The notes: generated by a model not told the origin, from the sequence alone. Positions 28,998-39,189 are shown, counted from the first letter of the stretch. The stretch: DNA of 64,000 bases from Pseudoalteromonas tunicata (GCF_002310815.1 NZ_CP011032.1:2954001-3018000), one strand, 5' to 3'. A program made the numbers and translations.

Positions 28998-29945
28998 ATG
29001 CCAGATATTGTTGTGATGTTTTTTCTACTGGGTTTATTTGCGGGGCTGGTTCGTTCCGATTTAAGTATTCCTAAAGCAACTTACGATACATTAAGTTTAT
29101 TACTAATGTTAATCATAGGTTTAAAAGGTGGTATGGCCTTACACGGTAATTTAAGCTGGGGCATTTTGCCGGAAATGGCCACTGTAATGTTGCTCGGAGC
29201 CTTAATTCCTCTGACTTTATTTCCACTGCTGCGAAAATTCATCCGCCTTAGCTTGGCCGACAGTGCAAGTATTGCCGCCCATTACGGCTCAGTGAGTGCT
29301 GGTACTTTTGCGGTGGCACTTGCTTATACTCAAGCCAAACAGCTCGAAGTTGGCGCTGAAGTGACACTTTATTTAGTGATGATGGAACTGCCAGCCATTA
29401 TTGTTGGCTTATTACTCTACCGCCGCTTTAGCTCTCAACTACCTAATGCAAAACCTGTGACTGTCGGGGCATTGTGGCATGAAGCCCTGACCAATAAAGG
29501 AGTTATCTTGCTAGTTGGAGGGGTCATTATTGGTATTATTTATGGCACACAGCTCGGCGCGCCGGTAACTGACGTCCTCATGGGAGGCTTCAAAGCAATA
29601 TTAGCATTATTTTTACTCGAAATGGGTCTGACTGCAGCTCAAACTCTGCGCCCTTTCCCTGCGGCACACTGGCGTTTGATGATCTTTGCCTTAACAGTAC
29701 CGATAGGTTTAGGCATTGTAGGGATATTTGTTGGTGCCTTCTTAGGATTAAGCGAAGGTTCAATTGTTATCTTAGCAAGCTTAAGTGCCAGTGCTTCTTA
29801 TATCGCAGCACCTGCGGCCATAAAAGCTGCAATCCCGGATGCAGATATTGGACTTGCTATGCTCAGCTCTTTAGGGCTTACATTTCCCTTTAACGTCACT
29901 ATTGGAATCAGCTTGTATCACTACTTAATTCCTATTTTGACCTAA
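28998..29945 (+). CDS. Sodium-dependent bicarbonate transport family permease (SbtA-like)
   Basis: This 315-residue integral membrane protein has about ten predicted helices arranged as two similar halves. It carries the features of the DUF897/SbtA superfamily: FFLLGLFAGLVRSDL near the start, GLKGG, a first-half AHYGSVSAGTFAVALAY and a second-half SASASYIAAPAA segment. SbtA in cyanobacteria imports bicarbonate with sodium; the substrate in heterotrophs is not established. The ATG at 28998 has AAGGAG upstream and gives the conserved start, so the longer frame from 28920 is not used. No PII-like SbtB gene is adjacent. It is divergent from the LysR gene. Confidence 0.85.
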   Translation: MPDIVVMFFLLGLFAGLVRSDLSIPKATYDTLSLLLMLIIGLKGGMALHGNLSWGILPEMATVMLLGALIPLTLFPLLRKFIRLSLADSASIAAHYGSVSAGTFAVALAYTQAKQLEVGAEVTLYLVMMELPAIIVGLLLYRRFSSQLPNAKPVTVGALWHEALTNKGVILLVGGVIIGIIYGTQLGAPVTDVLMGGFKAILALFLLEMGLTAAQTLRPFPAAHWRLMIFALTVPIGLGIVGIFVGAFLGLSEGSIVILASLSASASYIAAPAAIKAAIPDADIGLAMLSSLGLTFPFNVTIGISLYHYLIPILT

Positions 29946-29971
29946 CAGGTTAAGGGTTTGAACTTAAACCG

Positions 29972-30004
29972 AAGCCGATACAACTCACAATTTGTATCGG
30001 CTTT
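29972..30004 (+). terminator. Hairpin downstream of the permease gene
   Basis: A perfect 12-bp stem AAGCCGATACAA/TTGTATCGGCTT around an 8-base loop lies 27 bases after the permease stop. The T-tail is short (TTTGG), so it may be a weak terminator or an mRNA 3'-end stabiliser. Confidence 0.6.
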
Positions 30005-30068
30005 GGTAATCCTAATTACACTGCAGTTCGTATCAAAAAAGCATACTCACTTCGCATTTAGCTCAACC

Positions 30069-30233
30069 ATGACACATCACAAACAGCACCTTGAATCAAA
30101 ACTATGCCCAATTTGCCTTCGTCCGTTTAATTGGCGCAAAAAATGGCAACGAGACTGGCCAAATGTTAAATACTGCTCAAAACGCTGCCAAAGTAATGCA
30201 AAAAATCTGAATAAATTTGAAACCCCAAAATAA
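30069..30233 (+). CDS. DUF2256 zinc-ribbon-like small protein
   Basis: This 54-residue protein has the DUF2256 pattern: [14 protein letters not shown], then the pair of tryptophans in [11 protein letters not shown], then CSKRC. The four cysteines in two CxxC/CxxxC pairs suggest a bound metal. The ATG at 30069 is chosen because the family starts close before the first cysteine pair; no strong ribosome-binding site is visible and the frame is open further upstream. The function is unknown. In related genomes it is often beside photolyase or cryptochrome genes, but none lies here. Confidence 0.75.
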   Translation: MTHHKQHLESKLCPICLRPFNWRKKWQRDWPNVKYCSKRCQSNAKNLNKFETPK

Positions 30234-30410
30234 TGATACCCACAGCATTACTGTAACTTCTCGCCATAAGGTATAAACTAAACTGTAGATTTGAAAAAGA
30301 GCTTTTATCAATGGTTCATACATGAGCGCAACTCACGCTAAAATAACCAATTGATATAATTATAAAATCGACCTCACAATAGCAATAACTTGATAATGTA
30401 AGCGAGCCAG

Positions 30411-31139
30411 ATGCTACGAAATACCTTATATTTTGTCTGTTGTTTATTTTTAACTGTGCTAACAGCCAAGGTTAACTGCGCGCAAACAACTCTCACCCCT
30501 TTTACTCTGGCAACCACTAATGACCCAGAAACTCCGCTTTACCAACAGGCAAATCAAATATTAACCGTCGCTTTGCAAGAATTGGGTTTTCAATTAAACA
30601 TAATCACGCTGCCAAATAAACGCAGCTTAAGTTGGGCAAACATAGGTAAAGTTGATGGTGAGTTATTTCGAATTAAAAATTTAGATTTAACGATTCACCC
30701 TAACTTAGAGCAAGTAAGCGAAGCGATAGCACATACCGATCAGTCGGTGATTGGCCCTAAAAACCTAAAGGTTGCAGGCTGGCCTAGTATGAAAAATTAT
30801 ACTTTAGCCTATGAGCGCGGTACGGAGTTTTTAAACAAAAACCAAGCTAAATTTAAAGCTGTCATTTTAGTCAATGACTTTCATCAAGCCCTAGAACTTA
30901 TCCATGCTGGACGCGCCGATATTACCATAACCAGTCGCGCTACCGCTGAGCGTTTTTTAAATAGAACCCCCTCTGAGTATTCCGATTTAATCGTACACAG
31001 CCCAGCCTTGATCGATATTGAACTGCATACTTACATCAATAAAACTTTGCATCCACAGTTAGCTTTCCAACTTGCAGCGGTTCTAAAACAAATGAAACTA
31101 GATGGCCGTTTTGATCAGTTGAGCCAAATTAATAACTAG
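30411..31139 (+). CDS. Periplasmic substrate-binding-domain protein
   Basis: This 242-residue protein has a signal peptide (about 1-24, ending NCAQ) followed by a type 3 extracellular solute-binding domain. The visible family traits are a start that follows amino-acid-binding proteins (FTLATTNDPETPLYQQANQILTVALQELGFQLNI) and the later AGWPSMKNYTLAYERGTEF segment. HAGRADITITSRATAERFLN is also typical. No permease or ATPase gene lies nearby. It may therefore be an orphan receptor domain working with a sensor or chemoreceptor, rather than part of a transporter. The ligand is unknown. Confidence 0.75.
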   Translation: MLRNTLYFVCCLFLTVLTAKVNCAQTTLTPFTLATTNDPETPLYQQANQILTVALQELGFQLNIITLPNKRSLSWANIGKVDGELFRIKNLDLTIHPNLEQVSEAIAHTDQSVIGPKNLKVAGWPSMKNYTLAYERGTEFLNKNQAKFKAVILVNDFHQALELIHAGRADITITSRATAERFLNRTPSEYSDLIVHSPALIDIELHTYINKTLHPQLAFQLAAVLKQMKLDGRFDQLSQINN

Positions 31140-31279
31140 AGCATATGGCCATTAGGTTATTTAACAAAATAATACTAAGGTTGAAAAACACAAAGCGATC
31201 GTTATTTAAACAATCGTCGTATCGCTAACCTAGCTGGTTTAAACAACTCTTTTATTAATAACAATTTTTAGGCCTTTTT

Positions 31280-32170
31280 ATGACAACACCTCAGTTTCAA
31301 CAAATCCCACAAGAAGCATTTGATTGGTATGATGATTATGCCCATGGCGCCATGGACAGACGTACTTTTATGAAAAAGCTTGGTACATTAACCGCGTTAG
31401 GCTTTTCCATGGCGGTATTAACCAGCGCTTTGCTTCCAAATTATGTTTTGGCCGAACAAGTCTCATTTAATGATCCTGATATTAAAGCCAGTTACGCTGA
31501 ATTTGACTCGCCGCTAGGTCATGGCAAAGGTCGTGGTTATTTAGCCGTGCCGACCAATACCACAGCAAAGCTACCAAGTGTATTGGTGGTGCATGAAAAT
31601 AGAGGGCTAAATCCTTACATTAAAGACGTTGCAAGACGCTTAGCAAAAGCGGGATTTTTAGCCTTTGCACCAGATGCACTCTTCCCGCTTGGAGGATATC
31701 CTGGCAATGATGATGACGGTCGAGCAATGCAAAGCAGCTTGGCTCGCGAAAAAATTCAATTCGATTTTATCGCTGCCAGCCAGTTTTTAAAAACGCACCC
31801 GCTAAGTTCAGGTAAGTTGGGCGTAGTAGGATTTTGTTTTGGGGGCTACATGGCCAATTACTTAGCCGCATCAGCCAATGAGTTAATTGATGCCGCAGTC
31901 CCATTTTATGGCACGCCAGCGGCAAAAGAATTACGCAAAAATATCAAAGCGCCTTTACTGATTCACTTAGCTCAATTAGATACTCGCGTAAATCAAACTT
32001 GGCCCGAATACCAAGCAGACCTCGATAGTCTAGGTATTAAATACACCATGCATATGTACCAAGCCGCTAATCATGGTTTTCATAACGACTCCACCTCTCG
32101 TTATGATAAAGCCCAAGCCGAACTTGCATGGCAGCGCACACTCGACTTTTTCAAACTGCACTTAGTTTAA
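31280..32170 (+). CDS. yghX: Exported dienelactone-hydrolase family protein, YghX-like
   Basis: This 296-residue alpha/beta hydrolase begins with a cytosolic-type leader and a Tat-like signal (DRRTFMKKLGTLTALG, about 27-42), then a hydrophobic segment ending NYVLA. The hydrolase domain follows, with HENRGLNPYIKDVARR, the cysteine-nucleophile elbow GFCFGGYM, the aspartate region AQLDTRVN and the histidine in NHGFHND. This order and much of the sequence resemble E. coli YghX, which also has the DYAHG leader. The substrate is unknown. Export of a folded enzyme to the periplasm is inferred from the twin-arginine motif. It stands alone. Confidence 0.85.
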   Translation: MTTPQFQQIPQEAFDWYDDYAHGAMDRRTFMKKLGTLTALGFSMAVLTSALLPNYVLAEQVSFNDPDIKASYAEFDSPLGHGKGRGYLAVPTNTTAKLPSVLVVHENRGLNPYIKDVARRLAKAGFLAFAPDALFPLGGYPGNDDDGRAMQSSLAREKIQFDFIAASQFLKTHPLSSGKLGVVGFCFGGYMANYLAASANELIDAAVPFYGTPAAKELRKNIKAPLLIHLAQLDTRVNQTWPEYQADLDSLGIKYTMHMYQAANHGFHNDSTSRYDKAQAELAWQRTLDFFKLHLV

Positions 32171-32522
32171 ATAATGGCGTTAGGCTCACGCTCGAGTTAG
32201 CTTAACGCTAAAACAAAACAACTTAAAGGCACATCAATGATAATTAACCTCAATACTGGATAAGCAGTCACGCTCTACAGTTATTTTCAACGAACGTTAA
32301 CAGCGTTAGATTAGCTTGTAATACACGCGCTAATCCGCCTTGTTATCCCTCCCCCCTAACTAAAGATAAAAAGCTAAGACATTTACTTTTAATTCAATGT
32401 GTTGGTAAACATTTCATCTAGAGCTGAGGTTATTTAATAGAAAGGAAGAACAACGCTTGAGGTTATATTTCAATTTTTGTTACCCTTCGCCCCACTTTGT
32501 ATTGGTAAATATTTATATTGTT
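32171..32522. other. Gene-poor stretch before a small ORF
   Basis: This stretch of 352 bases holds no convincing gene, repeat or RNA. It includes an AAGGAAG ribosome-binding-like motif at about 32442-32448, 8 bases before a TTG at 32457. That TTG could start an extended form of the following small ORF. Several GCGTTA/TTAACGC-type short repeats are too weak to call. Confidence 0.4.
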
Positions 32523-32738
32523 ATGAAATTAGAAATTCACTATCAATTCCCTAGCGCACAAGTAGCAAACCGTTTTTTGAATGAATTAAAACATTGGCCA
32601 ATTGCAAAGGTATCTGCTCGATTATTTAATCACGAGGCATCGGTAAAAATCACTTACCAAGCCAAAACTGAAGGATTTGACTCAACCTGCGCCGAGCTTG
32701 ATAAGCTTGCTGCATTTTACAATGGTGAGGAATGCTAA
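32523..32738 (+). CDS. Small hypothetical protein
   Basis: This 71-residue ORF begins MKLEIHYQFPSAQVANRFLNELKHWP. Its alternating pattern suggests a small alpha/beta fold in which strands and helices cover most of the length. No family is recognised. The ATG has no good ribosome-binding site. A TTG 66 bases upstream does have one (AAGGAAG), and would add 22 residues (MRLYFNFCYPSP and so on) to the N-terminus. It converges on the TerB gene with only 13 bases between stops and no terminator hairpin. The balanced composition supports coding, but the true start is open. Confidence 0.55.
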   Translation: MKLEIHYQFPSAQVANRFLNELKHWPIAKVSARLFNHEASVKITYQAKTEGFDSTCAELDKLAAFYNGEEC

Positions 32739-32751
32739 TCGCGTTGTGATA

Positions 32752-33192
32752 TTACTGCGCTGCGGCAAGTTTTGCGGCAATAAAATCGGCATGGCTTACA
32801 TATAGTAGCCCTGCAATTCTTCGAATAATATGATCTTCATGGCTATCAAGCTCACCATCAGCAAAAGCGACATGCCACAATAACTCGACAATCTCGATAC
32901 GCTCAACATCATTCGTTTGGTTGTTAATTTGCTTAACAAATGCAAATAAATCAATCGCCTCTTCAACCAATGGCTCTGCTTTTGCAATCAAGCCTGTTAC
33001 TTGCTCTTGGCTTAATTGGCAATGGGTTAACAATATCGCCGATATTTTATTTAACTCACTGCTGTGAGCTTTGCCATCCGCTCGCATCACTTCAACTAAT
33101 AAAGCCGCTAATGCGGTATTAAAATCGATACTGACTGTTGGCTCTGGCTGCAATGCCAAGCCTTGTAATAGTTTTTTGATATGAGCTAACAC
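32752..33192 (-). CDS. TerB family protein
   Basis: This 146-residue helical protein has the TerB/DjlA-type fold. The two conserved acidic metal-binding motifs are seen in each half: VMRADGKAHSSELNKI near 35-50 and VAFADGELDSHEDHIIRRI near 112-130. TerB-domain proteins are linked to tellurite resistance and membrane-associated stress complexes. This stand-alone form is common and of unknown role, and no other ter genes are here. The start is GTG with AAAGGA 8 bases upstream. Confidence 0.85.
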   Translation of the reverse strand: MLAHIKKLLQGLALQPEPTVSIDFNTALAALLVEVMRADGKAHSSELNKISAILLTHCQLSQEQVTGLIAKAEPLVEEAIDLFAFVKQINNQTNDVERIEIVELLWHVAFADGELDSHEDHIIRRIAGLLYVSHADFIAAKLAAAQ

Positions 33193-33333
33193 GTTTATTT
33201 TCCTTTAAATTGGCTGATTAAATCTGAGCTAACCTTATTACACATCACCTTAGCTGTAAAACAGCAGATTTAATAGAACGCACCAAGGCTCTTATTTAGC
33301 TCTGCTTGGCGGCTATCAACCCATTTTAGCCAC

Positions 33334-33354
33334 AAAAAAAGCCCTTTCGGGCTT
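33334..33354 (-). terminator. Intrinsic terminator downstream of pdxJ
   Basis: A stem AAGCCC/GGGCTT with a 4-base loop is followed on the minus strand by TTTTTTTG. It ends the lepA-to-pdxJ run 22 bases after the pdxJ stop codon. Confidence 0.85.
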
Positions 33355-33376
33355 GTTTTAAGAAATTAGACTGCAA

Positions 33377-34108
33377 TTACATTCTAGCTTCGAGCATCAA
33401 ACGTTTCATATCTCGTACGGCTTTTTCAAACCCATCAATAACGGCACGAGCAACAATGGCGTGACCAATATTAAGCTCATAAATATCTTCAATCGCAGCA
33501 ATTGGTTTTACATTATGATAATTCAAGCCATGACCAGCGTTAACAATTAAACCTAAATCAACCGCTGTTTTTACACCCGCTTTAATGCGTTCCAGTTCTT
33601 CGAGTTGTGCCTCTTCAGTTTCTGCATCAGCATAAGCACCGGTATGAATTTCAATATACGGAGCATGAACCGCAGCACAGGCTTTGAGTTGAATCGGATC
33701 GGCATCAACAAACAAGGATACTTTAATGCCCGCAGCGGTTAAACGTGCAACAGCCTCGGCAATTTTCAATTGATTGCCCGCGACATCTAAACCGCCTTCA
33801 GTTGTTAGTTCTTCGCGTTTTTCTGGCACTAAACAAACAAACGCAGGCTTGATTTCAAGCGCTAATTGCAACATCTCTTCAGTAACGGCTATTTCAAAGT
33901 TCATGCGCGTTTGAATGGTTTTACTCATCACATGCACATCTCTGTCTTGGATATGTCGGCGATCTTCACGTAAATGAATGGTGATCCCATCAGCACCGGC
34001 ATGCTCTGCTACGGCTGCTGCATGAGCTGGATCAGGAAAAGTCGTGCCACGTGCTTGGCGCAACGTAGCAACATGGTCAACATTCACACCTAATAAAATA
34101 TCTTTCAT
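33377..34108 (-). CDS. pdxJ: Pyridoxine 5'-phosphate synthase
   Basis: PdxJ condenses 1-deoxyxylulose 5-phosphate with 3-amino-2-oxopropyl phosphate to form pyridoxine 5'-phosphate, the last ring-forming step of vitamin B6 synthesis. The barrel begins [18 protein letters not shown] with its active-site histidine. [14 protein letters not shown] and [10 protein letters not shown] follow, and the phosphate-binding end is GHGLNYHNV and [11 protein letters not shown]. At 243 residues it is full length. It is last in the lepA-lepB-rnc-era-recO-pdxJ block, 4 bases after recO. acpS, which usually follows pdxJ, is absent; a terminator follows instead. Confidence 0.96.
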   Translation of the reverse strand: MKDILLGVNVDHVATLRQARGTTFPDPAHAAAVAEHAGADGITIHLREDRRHIQDRDVHVMSKTIQTRMNFEIAVTEEMLQLALEIKPAFVCLVPEKREELTTEGGLDVAGNQLKIAEAVARLTAAGIKVSLFVDADPIQLKACAAVHAPYIEIHTGAYADAETEEAQLEELERIKAGVKTAVDLGLIVNAGHGLNYHNVKPIAAIEDIYELNIGHAIVARAVIDGFEKAVRDMKRLMLEARM

Positions 34109-34112
34109 TACA

Positions 34113-34808
34113 TCACCTTGGTAGAAATAGCTCTCGGCTTTTTAATTCTCGTTCGCCTAATAATGGCTTTAATAAATAACGGGCAAATTGTTTAGCTAAT
34201 AAACGGGTTTGTGGCTGAGAAAAATCTAATTGACTAAATGCCATGAGTTGCTCACCACGAAACCCACTGTGCGTTGTATTTTGCTTACACCAACCTTGTT
34301 CATCAACATACAGATACAAGGCTGCGGCCTCAATTGGATCACCTTGTGCATCATAATTAAAATCAACACCATAACCTAGCAATTCTAATAACTGATATTC
34401 AAATGAGCGCAGAGTTTGCTCAACGTCGCACGATGTGGTCAATGCTTGCAAATGTTGCTGATAAAGTTGATAAGCTAAATCGATCGGCTCATTAATAGGA
34501 ATTATCCGATTGCATAATTCATTGAGGTAAAAACCGCAATAAAGCGCTTTGCCAGCTAATTGAATATCGGCAATATTGGAAGCAAGTTCAAATTGGGTGA
34601 GGTATTTAAGGTCACCTTGACCTGAAAAGCGGATCAGTAAGGTTTGAAATGGTTGCAGTTGTGCACTGTGTTTAACCGCCTGCTTGCCTTTTAACCGGGC
34701 AAGCAGGCGAATTTGACCAAGGTTTTCTACCAGCATATCGAGCATCACTTGCGAGTCACTAAATGGACGTCGATGGATCAGATATGCATGATAGAACTCT
34801 TGAATCAC
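34113..34808 (-). CDS. recO: DNA repair protein RecO
   Basis: RecO anneals single strands and helps load RecA with RecF and RecR. The N-terminal OB-fold (about 1-80) begins [38 protein letters not shown], and [24 protein letters not shown] follows. The helical C-terminal domain includes [12 protein letters not shown] and [18 protein letters not shown]. The zinc cysteines of some RecO proteins are missing, as in E. coli RecO. The start is GTG directly after the era stop codon, so translation is coupled. Length is 231 residues. Confidence 0.93.
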   Translation of the reverse strand: MIQEFYHAYLIHRRPFSDSQVMLDMLVENLGQIRLLARLKGKQAVKHSAQLQPFQTLLIRFSGQGDLKYLTQFELASNIADIQLAGKALYCGFYLNELCNRIIPINEPIDLAYQLYQQHLQALTTSCDVEQTLRSFEYQLLELLGYGVDFNYDAQGDPIEAAALYLYVDEQGWCKQNTTHSGFRGEQLMAFSQLDFSQPQTRLLAKQFARYLLKPLLGERELKSRELFLPR

Positions 34809-34809
34809 A

Positions 34810-35709
34810 TTAATCTTCGCCGTAACCTAAGCTACGAAGGGCGCGCTCGTCATCAGCCCAGCCAGATTTCACTTTAACCCAAAGCTCAAGAAATACTTTA
34901 TTATCGAGCATTTCTTCCATGTCTTTGCGTGCTTCGCGGCCAATCACTTTTAGTTTTTCGCCTTTGTTACCAATCACCATGCGTTTTTGGCTTTCACGCT
35001 CAACTAAAATCAAGGCATTAATATGCCAAACACCGTTTTCTTGCCATTTAAATTGTTCAATTTCCACAGTGACAGAATACGGTAATTCTTCGCCCATAAA
35101 ACGCATCAGCTTTTCACGCACAATTTCAGCCGCTAAAAAGCGCGTTGAACGGTCAGTAACGTAATCTTCAGGGAAAATAAACTCACTTGGCTGCAAGTAC
35201 TTACGAACTTGATCTTTAATTAAATCGATATTTTTAGCCTGCGTTGCCGAGACAGGTAAAATCGCAACAAAATCAGCTTGCTCGCCGAGCCATTGTAAAT
35301 GAGGAAATAGCTCTTCTTTTTCTTTAACTTGGTCTACTTTGTTAATCACCAACAAAACTGGACGACCTGTTTGTTTTACTTTATGTAAAACCATGTCATC
35401 ATCAGCAGTCCAATGCGTCCCTTCAACCACAAAAATAATCAACTCAACATCGCTGATTGAGCTTGCCGCAGCACGGTTCATTAAACGGTTAATGGCGCGT
35501 TTTTCTTCAATATGTAAACCAGGAGTATCGACATACACCGCTTGATAATCACCTTCAGTATGGATCCCCATAATACGGTGGCGCGTAGTTTGCGCTTTAC
35601 GCGATGTAATACTGACTTTTTGGCCAACAATTTCATTTAAAATTGTTGATTTACCAACATTTGGACGGCCAACAATGGCAATCATGCCGCAATGTGTTTT
35701 AGGATTCAT
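34810..35709 (-). CDS. era: GTPase Era
   Basis: Era is an essential GTPase that binds the 3' end of 16S rRNA during small-subunit assembly. The G1 motif is GRPNVGKST. The switch and G3 region is DTPG, and G4 is NKVD in [11 protein letters not shown]. The C-terminal KH domain carries the RNA-binding GxxG-type loop in [21 protein letters not shown]. At 299 residues it is full length. It overlaps the end of rnc by 11 bases, which gives coupled translation; rnc-era-recO is the order seen in E. coli. Confidence 0.97.
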   Translation of the reverse strand: MNPKTHCGMIAIVGRPNVGKSTILNEIVGQKVSITSRKAQTTRHRIMGIHTEGDYQAVYVDTPGLHIEEKRAINRLMNRAAASSISDVELIIFVVEGTHWTADDDMVLHKVKQTGRPVLLVINKVDQVKEKEELFPHLQWLGEQADFVAILPVSATQAKNIDLIKDQVRKYLQPSEFIFPEDYVTDRSTRFLAAEIVREKLMRFMGEELPYSVTVEIEQFKWQENGVWHINALILVERESQKRMVIGNKGEKLKVIGREARKDMEEMLDNKVFLELWVKVKSGWADDERALRSLGYGED

Positions 35710-36376
35710 GTTTAATAATCTTTAATGCTTTTTCAGCCGCTTTTTGCTCGGCTTTACGGCGTGAACTACCGACAGAAACAATACTGTTCATGCCTTCTAC
35801 AACACATTCAACGGTAAATGACTGATTGTGTGCCTGTCCTTTGGTATCGATAACAGTATAGTTTGGCAACGGTAATTTTCGCGCCTGTAAATACTCTTGT
35901 AATAAGGTTTTTGGATCTTTTTGGTTTAATCCTGGTGAAATCTCATCAAGACGAAATTTGTACCAGCTCAAGATCAAATTACTGCAGGTGTCTATGCCTG
36001 AATCTAAAAAGACAGCTCCAATAATTGCCTCTACAGCATCGGCTAAGGTTGACTCGCGGCGATAACCACCACTTTTAAGCTCACCTGGACCTAAGCGTAA
36101 ATAATCACCTAAGTTAAATTCTAGGCCAAATTCCGCAAGAGTTTGACCACGAACTAAGGTTGAACGCATTCGACTTAAGTCACCTTCGCGACTTTTTGGA
36201 AAACGTTTATAAAGCTCATTGGCGATTACAAAGCTTAAAATTGAATCGCCTAAAAACTCTAGCCGTTCATTATGCTGCCCTTTATGACTGCGATGAGTCA
36301 TCGCTTGCTCCAACAACGCAACGTTGTTGAAGGTGTAGCCTATTTTAGTATATAAATCAGTTACATTTTTGTTCAT
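35699..36376 (-). CDS. rnc: Ribonuclease III
   Basis: RNase III cuts double-stranded RNA, including the rRNA precursor. The signature [16 protein letters not shown] carries the catalytic glutamate and aspartate, and [15 protein letters not shown] is the second acidic motif. A double-stranded-RNA-binding domain closes the protein ([20 protein letters not shown] to [16 protein letters not shown]). At 225 residues it has normal length. It starts 3 bases after lepB and overlaps era. rnc in E. coli cleaves its own leader; here no separate leader exists because lepB precedes it directly. Confidence 0.97.
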   Translation of the reverse strand: MNKNVTDLYTKIGYTFNNVALLEQAMTHRSHKGQHNERLEFLGDSILSFVIANELYKRFPKSREGDLSRMRSTLVRGQTLAEFGLEFNLGDYLRLGPGELKSGGYRRESTLADAVEAIIGAVFLDSGIDTCSNLILSWYKFRLDEISPGLNQKDPKTLLQEYLQARKLPLPNYTVIDTKGQAHNQSFTVECVVEGMNSIVSVGSSRRKAEQKAAEKALKIIKHES

Positions 36377-36379
36377 TAG

Positions 36380-37315
36380 TTATTGAATACTTCCTAGGCG
36401 CTCAAAACGAACCCCTGTTGGAACCCAGCTTGGTAAGATACTGTCTGGGTCTTGTTCAAATTCAAAGCTCATCCATATAAACACAGCTTTTCCGACTAAC
36501 TTCTCTTTATCAACAAATCCCCAAAAACGGCCATCTTTGCTGTTATCGCGGTTATCACCCATCACAAAATAACTATCTTGCGGCACAACCCACTCATCAA
36601 TGCGAGTGCCTGGTTGTTGGTAATATGCCATTTTCTGCTCAGGACGAGCTGGGTTAATTAAAATATCGTGGCTTACATTCGCCAAGTTTTCAGTTAAACG
36701 AGCTTCTGCAACGCCTTCTGAAAAGAACTCATCTTGATTAATCAGCTGAGTTTCAAGTTTGTTAAATTCATTACAATTTAAACCTGATGTTTCGGTTTGT
36801 TCTGCTTCACATTTAGGCTTGATATAAAGTTGTTTATTACGATAAACCACGGTATCACCCGGTAAACCAATAACACGCTTGATAAAATCAACATTCGTAT
36901 CAAGTGGATATTTAAATACAACTGCATCGCCGCGCTCAGGGTCAGACACATCCATTAACTGAGTGCGCCAAACCGGATCTTTTACACCATAAGCAAATTT
37001 TTCCACCAGAATAAAGTCACCCACTAATAAAGTTGGCATCATTGAACCTGATGGTATTTGAAATGGTTCATAAAAGAATGAACGAAAAATAGTGATAGCC
37101 GCAATCATAGGAAAAATAGATTGAGCAGTTTCCGCTATGGCCGGTTGAGGTGCAATTTGTGCAATAGTTTCATCATCCAACATGGCACTATTTGCGCCCT
37201 GTGCAAGTGCAATACGCGCTTGACGTTTAGGTGCATAAACCAAGTGATCGATTAACCAAATTAACCCAGAAGTTAGAGTTAATAACACTAAAAAAATTGA
37301 AAAATAACCAGCCAT
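36380..37315 (-). CDS. lepB: Signal peptidase I
   Basis: LepB removes signal peptides from exported proteins at the periplasmic face of the inner membrane. Two N-terminal membrane helices lie at about 5-25 and 65-85. The catalytic serine is in PSGSMMPTLLVGD near residue 95 and the lysine is in DFIKRVIGLPGDTV. The C-terminal box is VMGDNRDNSKDGRFWGFV. At 311 residues it is of gammaproteobacterial size, with the extra periplasmic loop between the boxes. It lies 14 bases after lepA and 3 bases before rnc. Confidence 0.96.
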   Translation of the reverse strand: MAGYFSIFLVLLTLTSGLIWLIDHLVYAPKRQARIALAQGANSAMLDDETIAQIAPQPAIAETAQSIFPMIAAITIFRSFFYEPFQIPSGSMMPTLLVGDFILVEKFAYGVKDPVWRTQLMDVSDPERGDAVVFKYPLDTNVDFIKRVIGLPGDTVVYRNKQLYIKPKCEAEQTETSGLNCNEFNKLETQLINQDEFFSEGVAEARLTENLANVSHDILINPARPEQKMAYYQQPGTRIDEWVVPQDSYFVMGDNRDNSKDGRFWGFVDKEKLVGKAVFIWMSFEFEQDPDSILPSWVPTGVRFERLGSIQ

Positions 37316-37329
37316 ATTAACTGTTTTCC

Positions 37330-39120
37330 TTATTTACCTACTTTGAGGATTGCTAAGAAAGCTTCTTGCGGCACTTCAACATTACCAACCTGTTTCATGC
37401 GCTTTTTACCTTCTTTTTGTTTTTGTAATAATTTTTTCTTACGACTTACGTCACCACCGTAACATTTTGCAATTACGTTTTTACGTAACTGTTTCACTGT
37501 GGTGCGGGCAATAACGTGCGCACCAATCGCGGCTTGAATTGCGATATCAAATTGTTGACGAGGAATTAACTCTTTTAAAGCTTCAGCTAATTGACGACCA
37601 CGAGATTGTGCACTTTCATGGTGACAAATAATTGCCAACGCATCGACTCGTTCGCCATTAATTAGAATATCAACACGTTCCATTTTTGATGTTTGGAAAC
37701 GCAGGAAATTGTAATCAAGTGAGGCAAAACCACGGCTTGTTGATTTTAAACGATCAAAGAAGTCCATCACCACTTCAGCCATAGGTAAGTGATACGTTAA
37801 CGCCACTTGCTTGCCGTGGTACGACATTTTGTGTTGCACACCACGCTTTTCAATACAAAGCGTAATTACATTACCTAAATACTCTTGTGGTACTAGAATA
37901 TTAGCCTCAACAATTGGCTCACGAATTTCAGCAATATTGCTGATTGGTGGTAAATTTGAAGGACTATCTATCTTAATGGTTTCGCCATTTTTGAGTAGGA
38001 TTTCATACACTACCGTTGGTGCAGTTGTAATAAGATCCATGTCATATTCGCGCTCTAAACGCTCTTGAATGATTTCCATGTGTAACATACCAAGGAAACC
38101 ACAACGGAAACCAAATCCTAATGCAGTTGAGCTTTCTGGCTCATAAAATAGCGAGGCATCATTGAGGCTTAATTTAGATAAAGCTTCACGGAAGTTTTCG
38201 TAATCATCTGATGAAATTGGATAAACACCTGCATAAACTTGCGGTTGTACTTTTTTAAAGCCGGGTAAGATTTCAGCAGCTGGATTACGTGCCGATGTAA
38301 TGGTATCACCTACAGGTGCACCATGAATTTCTTTAATACCAGCAATAACAAACCCAACTTCACCGGTACGTAAAATTTTGGTTTCAGTTTGTTTTGGCGT
38401 AAAGATCCCCACTTTGTCAGCGTTATGAAGCTGACCATTGGACATAATTTTAATTTTGTCGCCAGCACGCAGTTCACCATGCTTAACACGTACTAATGAT
38501 ACAACGCCTTGATATGGGTCGAACCATGAATCGATAATCAACGCTTGTAATGGTTGAGTTGGTTCACCTACCGGAGGTGGAACTTGTGCAACAATAACTT
38601 CAAGTACATCTTGAATACCAACACCTGTTTTAGCAGAACAGCGTACCGCATCCATAGCATCAAGACCGATAATGTCTTCAATTTCTTCCGCTACACGCTC
38701 AGGCTCTGCTTGTGGTAAATCGATTTTATTAAGAACAGGAATAACTTCTAGTTCCATTTCAATCGCGGTATAGCAGTTTGCTACTGTTTGTGCTTCTACG
38801 CCTTGGCCTGCATCAACAACCAGTAATGCACCTTCACATGCAGCTAAAGAACGTGATACTTCATATGAGAAATCTACGTGACCTGGCGTATCGATGAAAT
38901 TTAATTGATATGTTTCGCCATCTTTTGCGGTGTAATTTAACGTTACAGACTGGGCTTTGATGGTAATACCACGCTCACGCTCAATATCCATGGAGTCTAA
39001 AACCTGAGCTTGCATTTCTCGGTCTGTTAAACCACCACAGTATTGAATCAAACGATCTGAAAGGGTCGATTTGCCGTGATCGATGTGGGCAATTACTGAA
39101 AAGTTACGGATATGCTTCAT
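37330..39120 (-). CDS. lepA: Elongation factor 4 (LepA)
   Basis: EF4 is a ribosome-associated GTPase that acts in translation initiation and possibly back-translocation under stress. The G domain has [25 protein letters not shown] and NKIDLP. Domains II and III follow, and the LepA-specific C-terminal domain is present ([17 protein letters not shown], then [26 protein letters not shown]). At 596 residues it is full length. It heads the lepA-pdxJ block and is 69 bases downstream of rseC, so it may be partly expressed from the rpoE message. Confidence 0.97.
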   Translation of the reverse strand: MKHIRNFSVIAHIDHGKSTLSDRLIQYCGGLTDREMQAQVLDSMDIERERGITIKAQSVTLNYTAKDGETYQLNFIDTPGHVDFSYEVSRSLAACEGALLVVDAGQGVEAQTVANCYTAIEMELEVIPVLNKIDLPQAEPERVAEEIEDIIGLDAMDAVRCSAKTGVGIQDVLEVIVAQVPPPVGEPTQPLQALIIDSWFDPYQGVVSLVRVKHGELRAGDKIKIMSNGQLHNADKVGIFTPKQTETKILRTGEVGFVIAGIKEIHGAPVGDTITSARNPAAEILPGFKKVQPQVYAGVYPISSDDYENFREALSKLSLNDASLFYEPESSTALGFGFRCGFLGMLHMEIIQERLEREYDMDLITTAPTVVYEILLKNGETIKIDSPSNLPPISNIAEIREPIVEANILVPQEYLGNVITLCIEKRGVQHKMSYHGKQVALTYHLPMAEVVMDFFDRLKSTSRGFASLDYNFLRFQTSKMERVDILINGERVDALAIICHHESAQSRGRQLAEALKELIPRQQFDIAIQAAIGAHVIARTTVKQLRKNVIAKCYGGDVSRKKKLLQKQKEGKKRMKQVGNVEVPQEAFLAILKVGK

Positions 39121-39189
39121 AAACTGGATTCAAGACTTCTAATTAAGTGAACGATTAATGGAAAAAGGGAATTTTACAATTAATTAGAC

